Of a stretch of 64,000 nucleotides of DNA, positions 1 through 8,154 are shown piece after piece (the first letter of the stretch is position 1; every line of letters begins with the position of its first letter). The position numbers and the translations under genes were made by a program. Below the pieces are notes generated by a model. The model was not told where the DNA came from. It saw nothing but the letters and a program-made list of their open reading frames with translations, and did no database searches. Where the stretch lies: assembly GCA_900095875.1 (NCBI GenBank), contig LT608311.1, positions 1,054,001-1,118,000 of the forward strand. The letters are read 5' to 3'. The stretch is from Caecibacter massiliensis (lineage in GTDB: Bacteria > Bacillota > Negativicutes > Veillonellales > Megasphaeraceae).

Positions 1-235
1 CTGCTGCCCCCGTCGTAGGTGTCACGGTCACCACTGCCGCCGGAGCGGCCTTGCCGTCAGCGCGCCCGCCGGATGGCGCCTGTTCGTTCAGGCTCTCCTC
101 GGTACGCTGCGAAAAATGAGTCGGGACGGTCCGCAATGCCGTTTCTCCTGCCGGGACCGTGTCTGTGCCGGCCGCCCATGCGCTCCCTGCCGACAGGGCC
201 AGCGCACAAAGTGCTGTCATTATGGTCTTACGCAA
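1..235 (-). CDS. secreted protein, N-terminal part only (runs off left edge)
   Basis: The reading frame is open from a TTG at 233-235 to the window edge (78 codons). No ATG or GTG lies between the upstream in-frame stop and this TTG, and AGAGGA sits 7 nt before it, so TTG is the best start. The first 21 residues form a clear Sec signal peptide: a basic LRK start, a core TALCALALSAG, and an AWA-AG cleavage site. The exported part seen here is rich in Ala, Pro, Thr and Gly and shows no known domain. A TGGTATAAT extended -10 at 308-316 is the likely promoter. The function is unknown. Confidence 0.7.
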   Translation of the reverse strand, partial: MRKTIMTALCALALSAGSAWAAGTDTVPAGETALRTVPTHFSQRTEESLNEQAPSGGRADGKAAPAAVVTVTPTTGAA

Positions 236-307
236 TCTCCATTCCTCTTTTCCTGGCAGCCCGGACAGCCTGACGGGCTGCCCCTGCCCATATTAGTCTT
301 TTGTTTT

Positions 308-316
308 ATTATACCA
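308..316 (-). promoter_or_regulatory. extended -10 promoter element
   Basis: On the minus strand this reads TGGTATAAT, a perfect -10 with a TG extension. It lies about 75 nt upstream of the secreted protein at the left edge. No good -35 box is visible at 17 nt, which fits an extended -10 promoter. Confidence 0.5.
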
Positions 317-363
317 TACGCAAAGCCCTGCCCAGTAGCTGTATACACGCAGTTTCGTCTTTT

Positions 364-840
364 TTAATTAATCCGGGCGCTGATGCTGACAATGAAGAAA
401 TTCTGCACGTCAAAGGCCAGCTGTTCCCCATCGGTGCCGTCATACACGTAGAGGGATTTATCATTGAAATTGTAAATATGGTCAGCTGTCCCATACTTGT
501 CGGAAAGGACACTGGCTTCCATCCCGACCGTGACCCCATCAGGCGTCGCCAGATTATCCGTCGTGCAGGTGACGGCCACGGCCTGGCTGCCAGCGCCATC
601 AAAACCGATGATATAGCCGTTATTGTAATTGTACTCCAGATACGTCTGATCGCCGTTGCTGCCCGATTCCTGGCTCGTCGGCGCGCCATATACGCTTTCG
701 ACATAGTCCGGTGTACACCCCGGGCCGACGCCGCCGATGGCGATGCGGTCGTTGGAAATCTGGGCCGACGCGACAGAAGATATCATACAGGCCGCTCCCA
801 GGACGAGAGCAAAGGCCCCAAGCTTTACACGATTGAACAC
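364..840 (-). CDS. small secreted protein, BamE/SmpA-like pattern
   Basis: This 158-residue protein starts at GTG 838-840, with AAAGGAAG 8 nt upstream. The longer open frame to 975 has no such ribosome site. The signal peptide (NRVKLGAFALVLGAACMISS) is followed by a VASA-QI cleavage site. The mature part has G-V-x-P-G-C-x-P-x-Y-V-x-x-x-Y-G-x-P near its start. A Y-V...Y-G-P pattern of this type occurs in small SmpA/OmlA (BamE)-like exported domains, so that fold is a guess. It has two cysteines in the mature region and no lipobox. It stands alone between the antitoxin-like gene and the left-edge protein. Confidence 0.7.
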   Translation of the reverse strand: MFNRVKLGAFALVLGAACMISSVASAQISNDRIAIGGVGPGCTPDYVESVYGAPTSQESGSNGDQTYLEYNYNNGYIIGFDGAGSQAVAVTCTTDNLATPDGVTVGMEASVLSDKYGTADHIYNFNDKSLYVYDGTDGEQLAFDVQNFFIVSISARIN

Positions 841-959
841 ACTATCTACTTCCTTTGTTTGCACTGCATTTTTCTGCACACAACACTCCCAGAAGAGGCC
901 GGTCGTCTCTTCCGGCAGCACAAAATATTGTAGCACAGAGACGGGGACCCTGCAACGTC

Positions 960-1166
960 TCAGCGGGCATCCCACTCGGCAAAGCGTTCGTTCATACGCT
1001 TCTTCTTTACCCGGGCCGCTCCATTCTGCGCCCGTCCAAAGGGCAGGCGCCCTTCGGCGATGGTCCGTTTATAAAACAAGGTAACGGCCTCTTCTTCGGA
1101 AAGCCCCAGCCGGGAAAAAACGGCCCGGGCGTCCTGCCGCACCTCTTCGTCAATGTGAAGTTCCAT
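960..1166 (-). CDS. RelB/DinJ-family antitoxin-like protein, no toxin partner
   Basis: This 68-residue protein starts at ATG 1164-1166 with AAGGAGA 8 nt upstream. Its sequence follows the RelB/DinJ pattern: a short beta strand (MELHIDEEVRQDARAVFSRL), then LGLSEEEAVTLFYKR, then GRLPF, the ribbon-helix-helix signature of this family. The start lies inside the 3' end of cobT (17-nt overlap), so translation is probably coupled. No RelE/YafQ-type toxin follows; the next 119 nt downstream are non-coding and then comes an unrelated secreted protein. It could be an orphan antitoxin or a repressor recruited to the cobT operon. Confidence 0.75.
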   Translation of the reverse strand: MELHIDEEVRQDARAVFSRLGLSEEEAVTLFYKRTIAEGRLPFGRAQNGAARVKKKRMNERFAEWDAR

Positions 1167-2211
1167 GATATGATTCTCCTTTCCCTGCCCTTTCGGCATG
1201 GCGTTCTTCGGCATCGGCATTGATGCCGTCGAGGGTTGCCATGTGGTCCACCGCATAGAGCATAGACCGCAGGAGGGTCACGGCCAGGACGGCCCCCGTT
1301 CCTTCTCCCAGGGAGAGATTGGCCCACAGCGGCACGTCGTAATCGTCGATGCCGGCGGCGTGCAGAGCTACGGACATACCCGCTTCCCGGCTCATGTGCG
1401 ACGGCAGGGCAAACCGGGAGACCTGGGGCATGAGCTGCACCGCCGCTGCCAGAGCCGCCGCCGTAATGAACCCGTCGATATAAAAGGGGATCCGCTCCCG
1501 GGCGCAGGTACACATGGCCGACGCCAGAGCGGCCAGATCAAATCCCCCCACATAGCGCAGGGCATCGGCGGCACCGGAAATGTGCGGTCCGTAGCGGGCG
1601 AGGGCATCGCGGATCAGGTCCCGCTTGTGCAGGAGGAGGCGGAAATTGCCCCGGGATGACCCGTAGCCGACCAGACTGGCCGCGTCGCGGGGCGCGATGG
1701 CCATGAGGACGGCTGCCGATGTCGTCGTATTGCCGATGCCCATTTCCCCGAAAGACAGGAAATTATACCCGTCGCGCTTCGCCACCAGCACCCGTTCCCG
1801 GCCGGCCGCAAACGCCTGTCGCAGCTCTTCTTCCGTCATGGCCGGTTCCCTGGAAAAATCCTTCGTCCCCCGGGCGATCTTATAATCCAGCCCGACCGCG
1901 TCGGGACTGTCGATGCCGACATCGACGACTTCCCAGGGAATCTGGTTGCAGCGGCAGAAACAGGTGACGGCCGACGTACCTTCCACCATATGGCAGCTCT
2001 GCATATAGGTGATTTCCGACAGCTGTGCTACCGCCCCGGAACGGCAGATGCCGTTATCTGCGGCAAAAACGATATGCTTTGGCGCAAACCTGCCGGGGAA
2101 ACAGCCCCAGGCCAGGAAGGCCTTCTTCGCCTGCTCTTCCAGAAGGCCCAGACTGCCCGGCGGCTTGGCCAGGTTGCGCAGCCGTTCCTCTACTTCATCC
2201 CCGAATGTCAT
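1150..2211 (-). CDS. cobT: nicotinate-nucleotide:dimethylbenzimidazole phosphoribosyltransferase CobT
   Basis: CobT moves phosphoribose from nicotinate mononucleotide to the lower-ligand base to give the alpha-ribotide used in cobamide assembly. The 353-residue length matches the family. Visible signatures are LAKPPGSLG (residues 14-22), AADNGI (50-55), the base-binding loop GEMGIGNTT (155-163) and the catalytic LGEGTGA (301-307, Glu303). Its start overlaps the thioesterase stop by four bases (ATGA) and its 3' end overlaps the antitoxin-like gene, so the three form an operon. A divergent paralogue lies at 10222-11214. Which base this enzyme prefers cannot be read from the sequence. Confidence 0.95.
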   Translation of the reverse strand: MTFGDEVEERLRNLAKPPGSLGLLEEQAKKAFLAWGCFPGRFAPKHIVFAADNGICRSGAVAQLSEITYMQSCHMVEGTSAVTCFCRCNQIPWEVVDVGIDSPDAVGLDYKIARGTKDFSREPAMTEEELRQAFAAGRERVLVAKRDGYNFLSFGEMGIGNTTTSAAVLMAIAPRDAASLVGYGSSRGNFRLLLHKRDLIRDALARYGPHISGAADALRYVGGFDLAALASAMCTCARERIPFYIDGFITAAALAAAVQLMPQVSRFALPSHMSREAGMSVALHAAGIDDYDVPLWANLSLGEGTGAVLAVTLLRSMLYAVDHMATLDGINADAEERHAERAGKGESYHGTSH

Positions 2212-2651
2212 CGTCTCGTCATCTCCTTATATGCCAGATACTGCTTCTGCCGGCGGGCCATCTCCGGTGGAAGCTCCGCCAGCGTCACACCGTGGGGTAC
2301 AGCCCGCCCCGTCGCTTCGTCGATGTGGACGAACGACACGAAACACGACGCCGCCACCGGTCCGTCCGGCAGGAGCGAAAGAGTAATATACACGCCGATG
2401 CCACTCGTCCCGGCATAGACGATGGAACTATCTACGCGGATTGTATCCCCCTTATGGACGGGATGAAGGAAGCGCAGGCCGTCCAGCCCCAGACAGACAA
2501 TATGGGGCGTACGGAGAAAACTCTGTACCGCCAGGAAGGCGCACTCGATCATATAGGACGTGCCCTGCCCGGCGAAGAGCGTATCGTGGGGATTGAGATC
2601 CCGGGAAAGGACCATGTGGGCCGATGAAATATGTGCATCAATACCAGTCAT
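2208..2651 (-). CDS. hotdog-fold acyl-CoA thioesterase
   Basis: This 147-residue protein has the look of a 4HBT/YciA-type acyl-CoA hydrolase. The N-terminal region has LNPHDTLFAGQ (the N-x-x-G/D-T-x-F-x-G pattern), followed by a long helix, then IRVDSSIVYAG and a beta sheet ending in SFVHID. Such enzymes hydrolyse acyl-CoA thioesters in the cytoplasm. The ATG at 2649-2651 is preceded by GGGAGGA. It is first in an operon with cobT (4-nt overlap) and the RelB-like gene. The link to cobamide biosynthesis is unexplained. The promoter has a TGGTATAAT element at 2677-2685. Confidence 0.85.
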   Translation of the reverse strand: MTGIDAHISSAHMVLSRDLNPHDTLFAGQGTSYMIECAFLAVQSFLRTPHIVCLGLDGLRFLHPVHKGDTIRVDSSIVYAGTSGIGVYITLSLLPDGPVAASCFVSFVHIDEATGRAVPHGVTLAELPPEMARRQKQYLAYKEMTRR

Positions 2652-2676
2652 ACTATTCCTCCCTTCTTTTCATTTC

Positions 2677-2685
2677 ATTATACCA
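2677..2685 (-). promoter_or_regulatory. extended -10 promoter of the thioesterase-cobT operon
   Basis: The minus strand reads TGGTATAAT, 26 nt upstream of the thioesterase ATG. It diverges from the lacI-type regulator gene. Confidence 0.5.
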
Positions 2686-2740
2686 TACGGGAGAACGATA
2701 TAAAAAACGCACCCGTCCCAGACGAGGCCTGTAAAACATC

Positions 2741-2769
2741 TTGAAAATTCCCTTCTTTTATGTCAAAAT
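2741..2769 (+). promoter_or_regulatory. putative promoter of the LacI-family gene
   Basis: TTGAAA (2741-2746) and a weak CAAAAT (2764-2769) are 17 nt apart, about 30 nt before the start codon. The -10 is poor, so this is tentative. Confidence 0.35.
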
Positions 2770-2799
2770 AGAAGGTGGATTAAAAGGGAGGGGCTTGTA

Positions 2800-3819
2800 T
2801 TGTCAACTATCAAAGATATTGCTAAGGAAGCCGGCGTTTCTATCGCTACCGTTTCGATCGTACTGAACGGCAAGGGAAAAGAACGAAAGATTTCCAAAGA
2901 AACACAATCCCGCATTTACGCCATTGCACAGCAGCTCAATTACGTGCCCAACCAGTCTGCCAAAAAGTTACGGGCCGCCCAGAAAGACAGCTACGCCGTC
3001 GCTTTTTACTGGGCCACGGACTTCCGTATCAACTACCTGGCCCGCATCACCCTGGGCATCCAGCAGGAAATCATGAATCTCAAAAAGAACATCCGCCTGA
3101 CCGTTATTCCCTATAAAGTAGATCACCTGGAAGAACAGATGAAATCGACACAAAACGATTTCTTCAACGGCATCATCATCGCCAACATGTCCAATACGGA
3201 TATGGAATTTCTCAATACGACCTATGTGCCGCCCTGTCCGGTCGTCTTGTTCAACAGGGAATCGCCGAAATTCAGCAGCGTCACTATGGACAACTATAAA
3301 GTCGGCCAGAACGTGGCCCGCCATTTCCTGGCAAAGGGTCTGTTCGACGCAGGCGTCCTGACCCATGACACGACGTTCCCCATCATGCGCCAGTGGATGC
3401 AGGGCTTCCTCGACACGTACAAAGAAGAAGGACACCCCATCGGCGAAGACCGGATTTACCTGTGTGAAACGTCGTCGGCCAGCGCCTTTGAAATCTGCAA
3501 GCGCCTGGCAGCGGAAGGCACCATGCCCAAAGCCATGTTCTGCGAATCGGACGTACTGGCCCATGGCATGCTCTTTGCCTGCTATGAAACGGGGATTGCC
3601 ATCCCCCAGGACGTAGAAGTATTTACCATCGGCATCAACATGCCGGAAATCAACGACTACACCGTACCATCCCTGTCGCGCATCGACATCCCCATGGGCG
3701 AAATCGGCCAGGAATGCCTGCGCATGACCGTCGATCTCATCGAAAAGAAAGTCCCCAGCCCGACGGTCCTCTTCCTGGAAGGCAAAACGATCATCGGCCA
3801 GTCTTCCCCCCTGGGATAA
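2800..3819 (+). CDS. LacI-family transcriptional regulator
   Basis: This 339-residue protein has the LacI layout: an N-terminal helix-turn-helix (STIKDIAKEAGVSIATVS, then a hinge helix around residues 47-60 with NQSAKKLR) followed by a periplasmic-binding-protein-like sugar domain. The start is TTG 2800-2802, with GGGAGGGG about 5 nt upstream; the HTH begins right after it, which supports this choice. No transport or catabolic operon adjoins it, so its targets are elsewhere. The D-xylonate-type genes at 54-57 kb have operator-like palindromes but no local regulator; a link is only speculation. Confidence 0.9.
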   Translation: MSTIKDIAKEAGVSIATVSIVLNGKGKERKISKETQSRIYAIAQQLNYVPNQSAKKLRAAQKDSYAVAFYWATDFRINYLARITLGIQQEIMNLKKNIRLTVIPYKVDHLEEQMKSTQNDFFNGIIIANMSNTDMEFLNTTYVPPCPVVLFNRESPKFSSVTMDNYKVGQNVARHFLAKGLFDAGVLTHDTTFPIMRQWMQGFLDTYKEEGHPIGEDRIYLCETSSASAFEICKRLAAEGTMPKAMFCESDVLAHGMLFACYETGIAIPQDVEVFTIGINMPEINDYTVPSLSRIDIPMGEIGQECLRMTVDLIEKKVPSPTVLFLEGKTIIGQSSPLG

Positions 3820-3866
3820 GGGATAGGAAGGGGATAGTTTTCAGTCTGTAGTTTACAGCGGTTAGA
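3813..3866 (-). repeat. degenerate 7-bp-phased tract
   Basis: Read on the minus strand, the gap after the LacI gene can be cut into heptamers such as TAACCGC, TGTAAAC, TACAGAC, TGAAAAC and TATCCCC. The period is kept while the sequence drifts. It belongs to the heptad family better seen at 8444-8499 and 14971-15033. This copy is the weakest. Confidence 0.45.
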
Positions 3867-3894
3867 AAACCAGAGCGTCCACGCCGGACGCATC

Positions 3895-3931
3895 AAAAAA
3901 AGAGGTTGTCTTAAAGACAACCTCTTTTTTT
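3895..3931. terminator. bidirectional Rho-independent terminator
   Basis: Arms AGAGGTTGTC and GACAACCTCT around a TTAAA loop are flanked by an A-run on the left and a T-run on the right, so it can stop both the LacI gene (+) and pta (-). Confidence 0.9.
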
Positions 3932-3947
3932 ACTATATTTTCACAGA

Positions 3948-4982
3948 TTAGGCGTTAGCCGATTCTTTTGCCAGGATATCTGTCGAAATAGCATCGGAGC
4001 AGCATACAGCTACGACGTCAGCAATATCTTCGGTAGAACAGCCACGGGACAAGTCGAGGATCGGTTTTGCCAGGCCCTGTACCAAAGGTCCAAGAGCCGT
4101 TGCATTAGCAAAACGCTGTACCATCTTGTAACCGATGTTAGCAGCATCGAGGTTCGGGAAAATGAGGACATTGGCATGGCCTGCAACTTTGGAACCAGGA
4201 GCTTTGTGTTCGCCGACTTCCGGAACGAGGGCAGCATCGGCCTGGAGTTCGCCATCGAAGTCGAAATCTACGTTGCGTTCTTTCAGGATTTCTACAGCCT
4301 GGCGGACCGTATCAACCGTTTCGCCGGAGCCGGAACCCTTTGTCGAATAGGACAGGAGAGCCACTTTCGGGTTGAGCATCTGTACCGTGCGGCGGGCACG
4401 TTCTACGCAGATGCATGCGATATCAGCGAGCTGTTCGGCCGTCGGATACGGAATAACGCCGCAGTCGCCGAGTACGAGGATACCATTATCACCATACTGC
4501 GGAGTGTTGGTCAGGAGGATGAAGGCACTGGATACAGTCTTATTGCCTTTACGGGGTCCGATGACCTGCAGGCCGGCACGGATAACGTCAGCCGACGTCG
4601 TAGCAGCACCAGAAACAACACCGTCAGCTTCACCAAGAGCAACGAGGCCAGCAGCGAAGAAAGTGTTGTTGTTCATCATGATTTCATGAGCTTTTTCTAC
4701 AGTCATGCCTTTCTTTTCGCGGCGTTTTGCGAAATACTGGCACAATTCATCCATGCGGTAGTACGTAGCCGGGTTGATGACTTCGACACCGGTGAGGTCG
4801 ATCTGGAATTTAGCAGCATCTTTTTTGATCTGATCCAGATTGCCGACGAGGACGATGCGGGCATAGCCTTCAGCCAGTACACGTTCAGCAGCTTTGAGTA
4901 CACGACGGCTATTGGTTTCCGGAAGGACGATTTTCTTCTGTGCCTTGGAAACACGGGCTTTTAAATCTTCTGTAAATCTCAT
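3948..4982 (-). CDS. pta: phosphate acetyltransferase
   Basis: Pta converts acetyl-CoA and phosphate to acetyl phosphate and CoA, the first step of ATP-yielding acetate formation. The 344-residue length fits the short clostridial-type enzyme. The PTA/PTB fold shows as IVLPE near the N-terminus, SGAATTSADVIRAGLQVIG, the VLGDCGVIPYPTAEQLADIA stretch, and LSYSTKGSGSG. I start it at ATG 4980-4982, with AAGGAG 9 nt upstream; a TTG at 4989 touches the ribosome site and is less likely. No ackA gene adjoins it. A strong promoter lies at 5036-5064. Confidence 0.95.
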   Translation of the reverse strand: MRFTEDLKARVSKAQKKIVLPETNSRRVLKAAERVLAEGYARIVLVGNLDQIKKDAAKFQIDLTGVEVINPATYYRMDELCQYFAKRREKKGMTVEKAHEIMMNNNTFFAAGLVALGEADGVVSGAATTSADVIRAGLQVIGPRKGNKTVSSAFILLTNTPQYGDNGILVLGDCGVIPYPTAEQLADIACICVERARRTVQMLNPKVALLSYSTKGSGSGETVDTVRQAVEILKERNVDFDFDGELQADAALVPEVGEHKAPGSKVAGHANVLIFPNLDAANIGYKMVQRFANATALGPLVQGLAKPILDLSRGCSTEDIADVVAVCCSDAISTDILAKESANA

Positions 4983-5035
4983 TCGTAACAACTCCTTAAA
5001 TAGGTACTAGATGGTCTTACACTATTCCGCCTTTT

Positions 5036-5064
5036 ATTATAATACAAACCCTGAGGCAAATCAA
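5036..5064 (-). promoter_or_regulatory. promoter of pta
   Basis: On the minus strand TTGATT (5064-5059), a 17-nt spacer and a perfect TATAAT (5041-5036) lie 54 nt upstream of the pta start. Confidence 0.75.
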
Positions 5065-5602
5065 AACACTTTTTCCACATACTCGCATTTCATCAGGAGA
5101 AAGGACAAAAAGAGAAGAAAGAGGTTCAAAACCAAAATAGACAATCCATTCTAATTTCAATCCACACACCTGCAAGGACGCGAGACAACGTTCCTACTGC
5201 CTTATTTTCCACAGTAATTACAGATTTTACTGACGCATGTATCGAGTTCTTTTTCTTCGTTTGTCAAGCTTTTTTATGAAAATGGTCTAAATTTTAATTT
5301 TCGTCTAATCTAGGTTTTTCCATTGCTGTTTTTGATGGATTTATATCAACGGATACTATATGCAGTCGTATATACATAAGAGCACTGCCTAGTAAAGACA
5401 GTGCTCTTATGGTGTTATATTTTTAGATTTTTCTTTCTTTTCCTTAAAAAAGATTTTTGTTGTTTTTTCCAGAAAAATTGAGTTTTTACCAGAAAAGACG
5501 GCCGTTCAGGCATCTTTTTCTTCTAATACTACATATAGTTCGAGATATGGCTCCATCAGGACTATATAAGTTCATCCAAAAACTGTATCATCGTTTTTTC
5601 TC
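5065..5602. other. AT-rich intergenic region with one hairpin
   Basis: No supported gene is seen here. A hairpin at 5376-5410 pairs ATAAGAGCACTG with CAGTGCTCTTAT around an 11-nt loop. It has no clean T-run. The rest is AT-rich sequence with no recognised RNA or protein. Confidence 0.5.
5376..5410. terminator. 12-bp perfect hairpin, possible terminator
   Basis: ATAAGAGCACTG and CAGTGCTCTTAT are perfect inverted repeats around an 11-nt loop. The T-rich tail is poor (TGGTGTTATATTTTTAG), so the terminator role is uncertain. Confidence 0.5.
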
Positions 5603-5714
5603 CTTGCATCTGACGGCCCCGCCGACGATGCCGGATGGAAACCGTCATCGGTCGTGGGTCCTGTATGCTGATTTTTGTATAAAAACATGATGTTCGACGA
5701 ACCGGCTGCGGCCT
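5603..5714 (+). repeat. mosaic intergenic element, first tandem copy
   Basis: In order it has the core word TTGCATCTGACGG, the GCCCCGCCGACGATGCC block, the arm CGGTCGTGGGTCC, an ATGCTGATTTTTGTATAAAA stretch, and a REP-like palindrome GTTCGACGAACCGGCT. The same order recurs at 14638-14843. Confidence 0.75.
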
Positions 5715-5731
5715 GCGAACGGCGGCCTTTC

Positions 5732-5837
5732 CGCCTTGCATCTGGTGCCATCTCGTGCGATTCAGGTCGGAAAGCGTCTCCTGTCGTGCAGCCTAATGCT
5801 GATTTTTGTGTAAAAATAGTCGGTTCGGCGAACCAGC
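5732..5837 (+). repeat. mosaic intergenic element, second tandem copy
   Basis: This is a diverged copy of the element at 5603-5714, about 129 bp downstream: CCTTGCATCTG, a decayed GTCGTGC arm, ATGCTGATTTTTGTGTAAAA, then GGTTCGGCGAACC. It runs into a heptad tract at 5840. Confidence 0.7.
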
Positions 5838-5839
5838 TT

Positions 5840-5902
5840 CATCAAACATCAAACATTAAACATCAAACTATCTCTTCCCACTAACCACCAGCCGCTAACG
5901 GC
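5840..5902 (+). repeat. 7-bp-phased array
   Basis: The units read in phase: CATCAAA, CATCAAA, CATTAAA, CATCAAA, CTATCTC, TTCCCAC, TAACCAC, CAGCCGC, TAACGGC. This order of motifs (CATCAAA, CTATCYC, TTCCCAC, TAACCAC) recurs at 14971-15033. Confidence 0.75.
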
Positions 5903-6082
5903 GGCTCTTCCCGCGCGGGCCAGTTCCCGTGACCGGGTTTGAGCGGGGGAGTCTTCAAACTCCCCGCTCTTCCCGTCCGGGACTGGCTGCCTGTTTTGAG
6001 GGGTTCAGGTGTCCAAACTCTATATAAGCCTGTGAGGCCCCATTATTTTGGCCCCCTTTTCAGCAACATTTTCTATCCGGTT

Positions 6083-8137
6083 TCATCGTTTTTTCTTATA
6101 ATTTATATAAACGAATCCATTTTCATCACGCTCCATATGTTCGCTGGCATCTATATATCTTCGGATTGTGTTACGGCTCAGATGCATGGCGTTTACTAAG
6201 TCTATTATTTTTACTACTTGTTTTTCTTTCTGGATTTCATCAAAGATTTCTCTCATGAGGTCTTGTCGCAATTCTTTGTTTGTTTTTTTATCCGAATTGA
6301 TCATTATCCGTCCCCGGCCCAAATCGTCGAGGTCTTCGTTCCAGGCGGCGATTTCTCCCGTCGTGTCTATATGGTGGATGGGATAGTCGAAGGTGATGTA
6401 AAAGGGCGGTGGCGAGGCGAATTCGCGCAGGATGGCTTCAATCCTAAAGGCCGGCGGGGCCCCGACAGGGCTTTTGACGTCGAGCATGTCGAGGATGGCG
6501 TCGGCGTCACGGGAAAAGACTCCTGAGCCCGATGCCCGGTCCTGTGCTTTTTTGACAGTCTGGCTGCCTTTGCTGTAGTGATGGCAGTAGATGACGGCGC
6601 ACTGTTTCTGCGTCGATAGCCGGTCCAGCTGGTTGCAGAAGATGCCCATGTCGTGGGCGCTGTTTTCGTCGCCGTCGGTGATTTTGTAAATCGGGTCGAG
6701 GACGATGGCCGCAAAGTCTTCGTGGTGAATCCGGCGCAGGAGTTTGGGGAGCAGTGTCTCCAGCGATTCCGAGTAGCCGCGCAGGTTCCACAGGACGACC
6801 TGATCCGTCCGGGGATTTGTGATGGCCATGGCCTTGTAGATGTCGGCAAAGCGGTGATAACAGGAGTGTTCGTCCAGTTCGAAATTGATGTACAGGACCT
6901 GCCCCTGGGCGCACTGGTACGTATCCATCCAGCGCCGTCCTTCGGCAATGGAAATGCACAGTTCGATGAGGGCAAAGGATTTCCCCGCCTTGCTGGGTCC
7001 GGCGACCATCATCTTGTGTCCGCGCCGCAGGAGCCCTTCGATGAGGACCGGCCGCAGGGGCGGCATGTCGTCCCAGACAGCAGAGAGACGCTGCAGCGGC
7101 GGCAGGTTGTCGCGGCTGTTCTCGGCGTATTCGTACCATTCGTCGAAGGTCCGGGTGCCCGGCGTAAAGGGGATGAGGTACTGCTTGTGTCCGCTTCGCC
7201 AGATGCCGGGCAGGCGCATGAGGCGCGACGGGTTTTTATTTTGCATGTCTACAATAAACCCCTGACGGCGGCAATACTGATAGAGGTAGTCTACGCGCCG
7301 GCTGTAGAGGTCCGGGTCGCTGCCGGCGTCGATGCGTACGACGGCATGGATGCTTTTTCCAGCACTGTTTACAAGCGCAACTGTGGGCAATCTGAGGCTG
7401 CGTATCCATGAGAGCTGCTGCTGTAAGGAAAGTTCATCCGATTCTACCAGTGTATAGCGGTACTCGCTGACGTTCTCGTTGCGGATACCCTTGCCGTCCA
7501 GAGGGTTGATGCGTACCCAGGCACCGGCAAGAGGGTCATAAGACCCGAGGGCTTTTTCCACATCGCCATAGGTATCGATGGCCTTCAGGATATCGTCCTG
7601 CGTGCGGAAATAAATGCCCCGGCCACGGGGAATATAGCGGTGTTTATGCTGATAGGAACGCATAGAAAACCCGACGAATTCACCGGGCCGGAACAGGCGG
7701 GAGAGAAAGGTCTTCGTCTCCCTGAGGCCGTCCCAGGGATCCGGCGGCTCTGTAAGGGGATTGTCCCTGCCGTCACGAGACAGGGCAGGAACCGTGTCCA
7801 TGCGCTGGGGAAGTTCCTCGTCGGCTGATACGATGGAAATGGGCGTATCCAGCGTCCAGACTTCATCGGGGTCACTATATCCCCGGTCGCGGGCCATCTT
7901 GACCAGCGTCGCCCCGGTCACGCAGGCCCCGGAAGACTTGCGGAACGAGGCCCATTTGCAGGCACACTCCCCGTCATGGAAGCGCGCCATATCGCGGCGG
8001 CTCCAGCTCTCCCAGAGAGACAGGGGGAACTGCTCATACTTGAGGGCCATGCCGACCTCGCACCATTCACTGTACGTACAACTGGCCGGATCGATGGCAT
8101 CCAGTAATTCGTGTATATGAGTTGATATATAAGAAAT
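6083..8137 (-). CDS. phage/plasmid-type primase-helicase (PriCT-2, AEP-like, AAA domains)
   Basis: This large protein (684 residues from the proposed start) looks like a self-contained replication protein. From N to C: a PriCT-2-like domain (about 10-85, with W-C-x-V-G-M-A-L); a stretch with archaeo-eukaryotic-primase-like marks ESDE (232-235), SAGKSIHA (258-265) and RLMRLPG (305-311); a RepA/KaiC-like ATPase with Walker A GPSKAGKS (380-387), Walker B AAIVLDPIY and the downstream HH; and a C-terminal helix-turn-helix (LVNAMHLSRNTIRRYI). A strong AAAGGAGG at 8143-8150 precedes no ATG, GTG or TTG; the in-frame codon at usual spacing is ATT 8135-8137. The frame stays open to 8218, but that part is encoded by an intergenic repeat. 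It pairs with the DUF669-like gene upstream. Confidence 0.8.
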   Translation of the reverse strand: MSYISTHIHELLDAIDPASCTYSEWCEVGMALKYEQFPLSLWESWSRRDMARFHDGECACKWASFRKSSGACVTGATLVKMARDRGYSDPDEVWTLDTPISIVSADEELPQRMDTVPALSRDGRDNPLTEPPDPWDGLRETKTFLSRLFRPGEFVGFSMRSYQHKHRYIPRGRGIYFRTQDDILKAIDTYGDVEKALGSYDPLAGAWVRINPLDGKGIRNENVSEYRYTLVESDELSLQQQLSWIRSLRLPTVALVNSAGKSIHAVVRIDAGSDPDLYSRRVDYLYQYCRRQGFIVDMQNKNPSRLMRLPGIWRSGHKQYLIPFTPGTRTFDEWYEYAENSRDNLPPLQRLSAVWDDMPPLRPVLIEGLLRRGHKMMVAGPSKAGKSFALIELCISIAEGRRWMDTYQCAQGQVLYINFELDEHSCYHRFADIYKAMAITNPRTDQVVLWNLRGYSESLETLLPKLLRRIHHEDFAAIVLDPIYKITDGDENSAHDMGIFCNQLDRLSTQKQCAVIYCHHYSKGSQTVKKAQDRASGSGVFSRDADAILDMLDVKSPVGAPPAFRIEAILREFASPPPFYITFDYPIHHIDTTGEIAAWNEDLDDLGRGRIMINSDKKTNKELRQDLMREIFDEIQKEKQVVKIIDLVNAMHLSRNTIRRYIDASEHMERDENGFVYINYKKKR

Positions 8138-8154
8138 ATGATCGCCTCCTTTTT

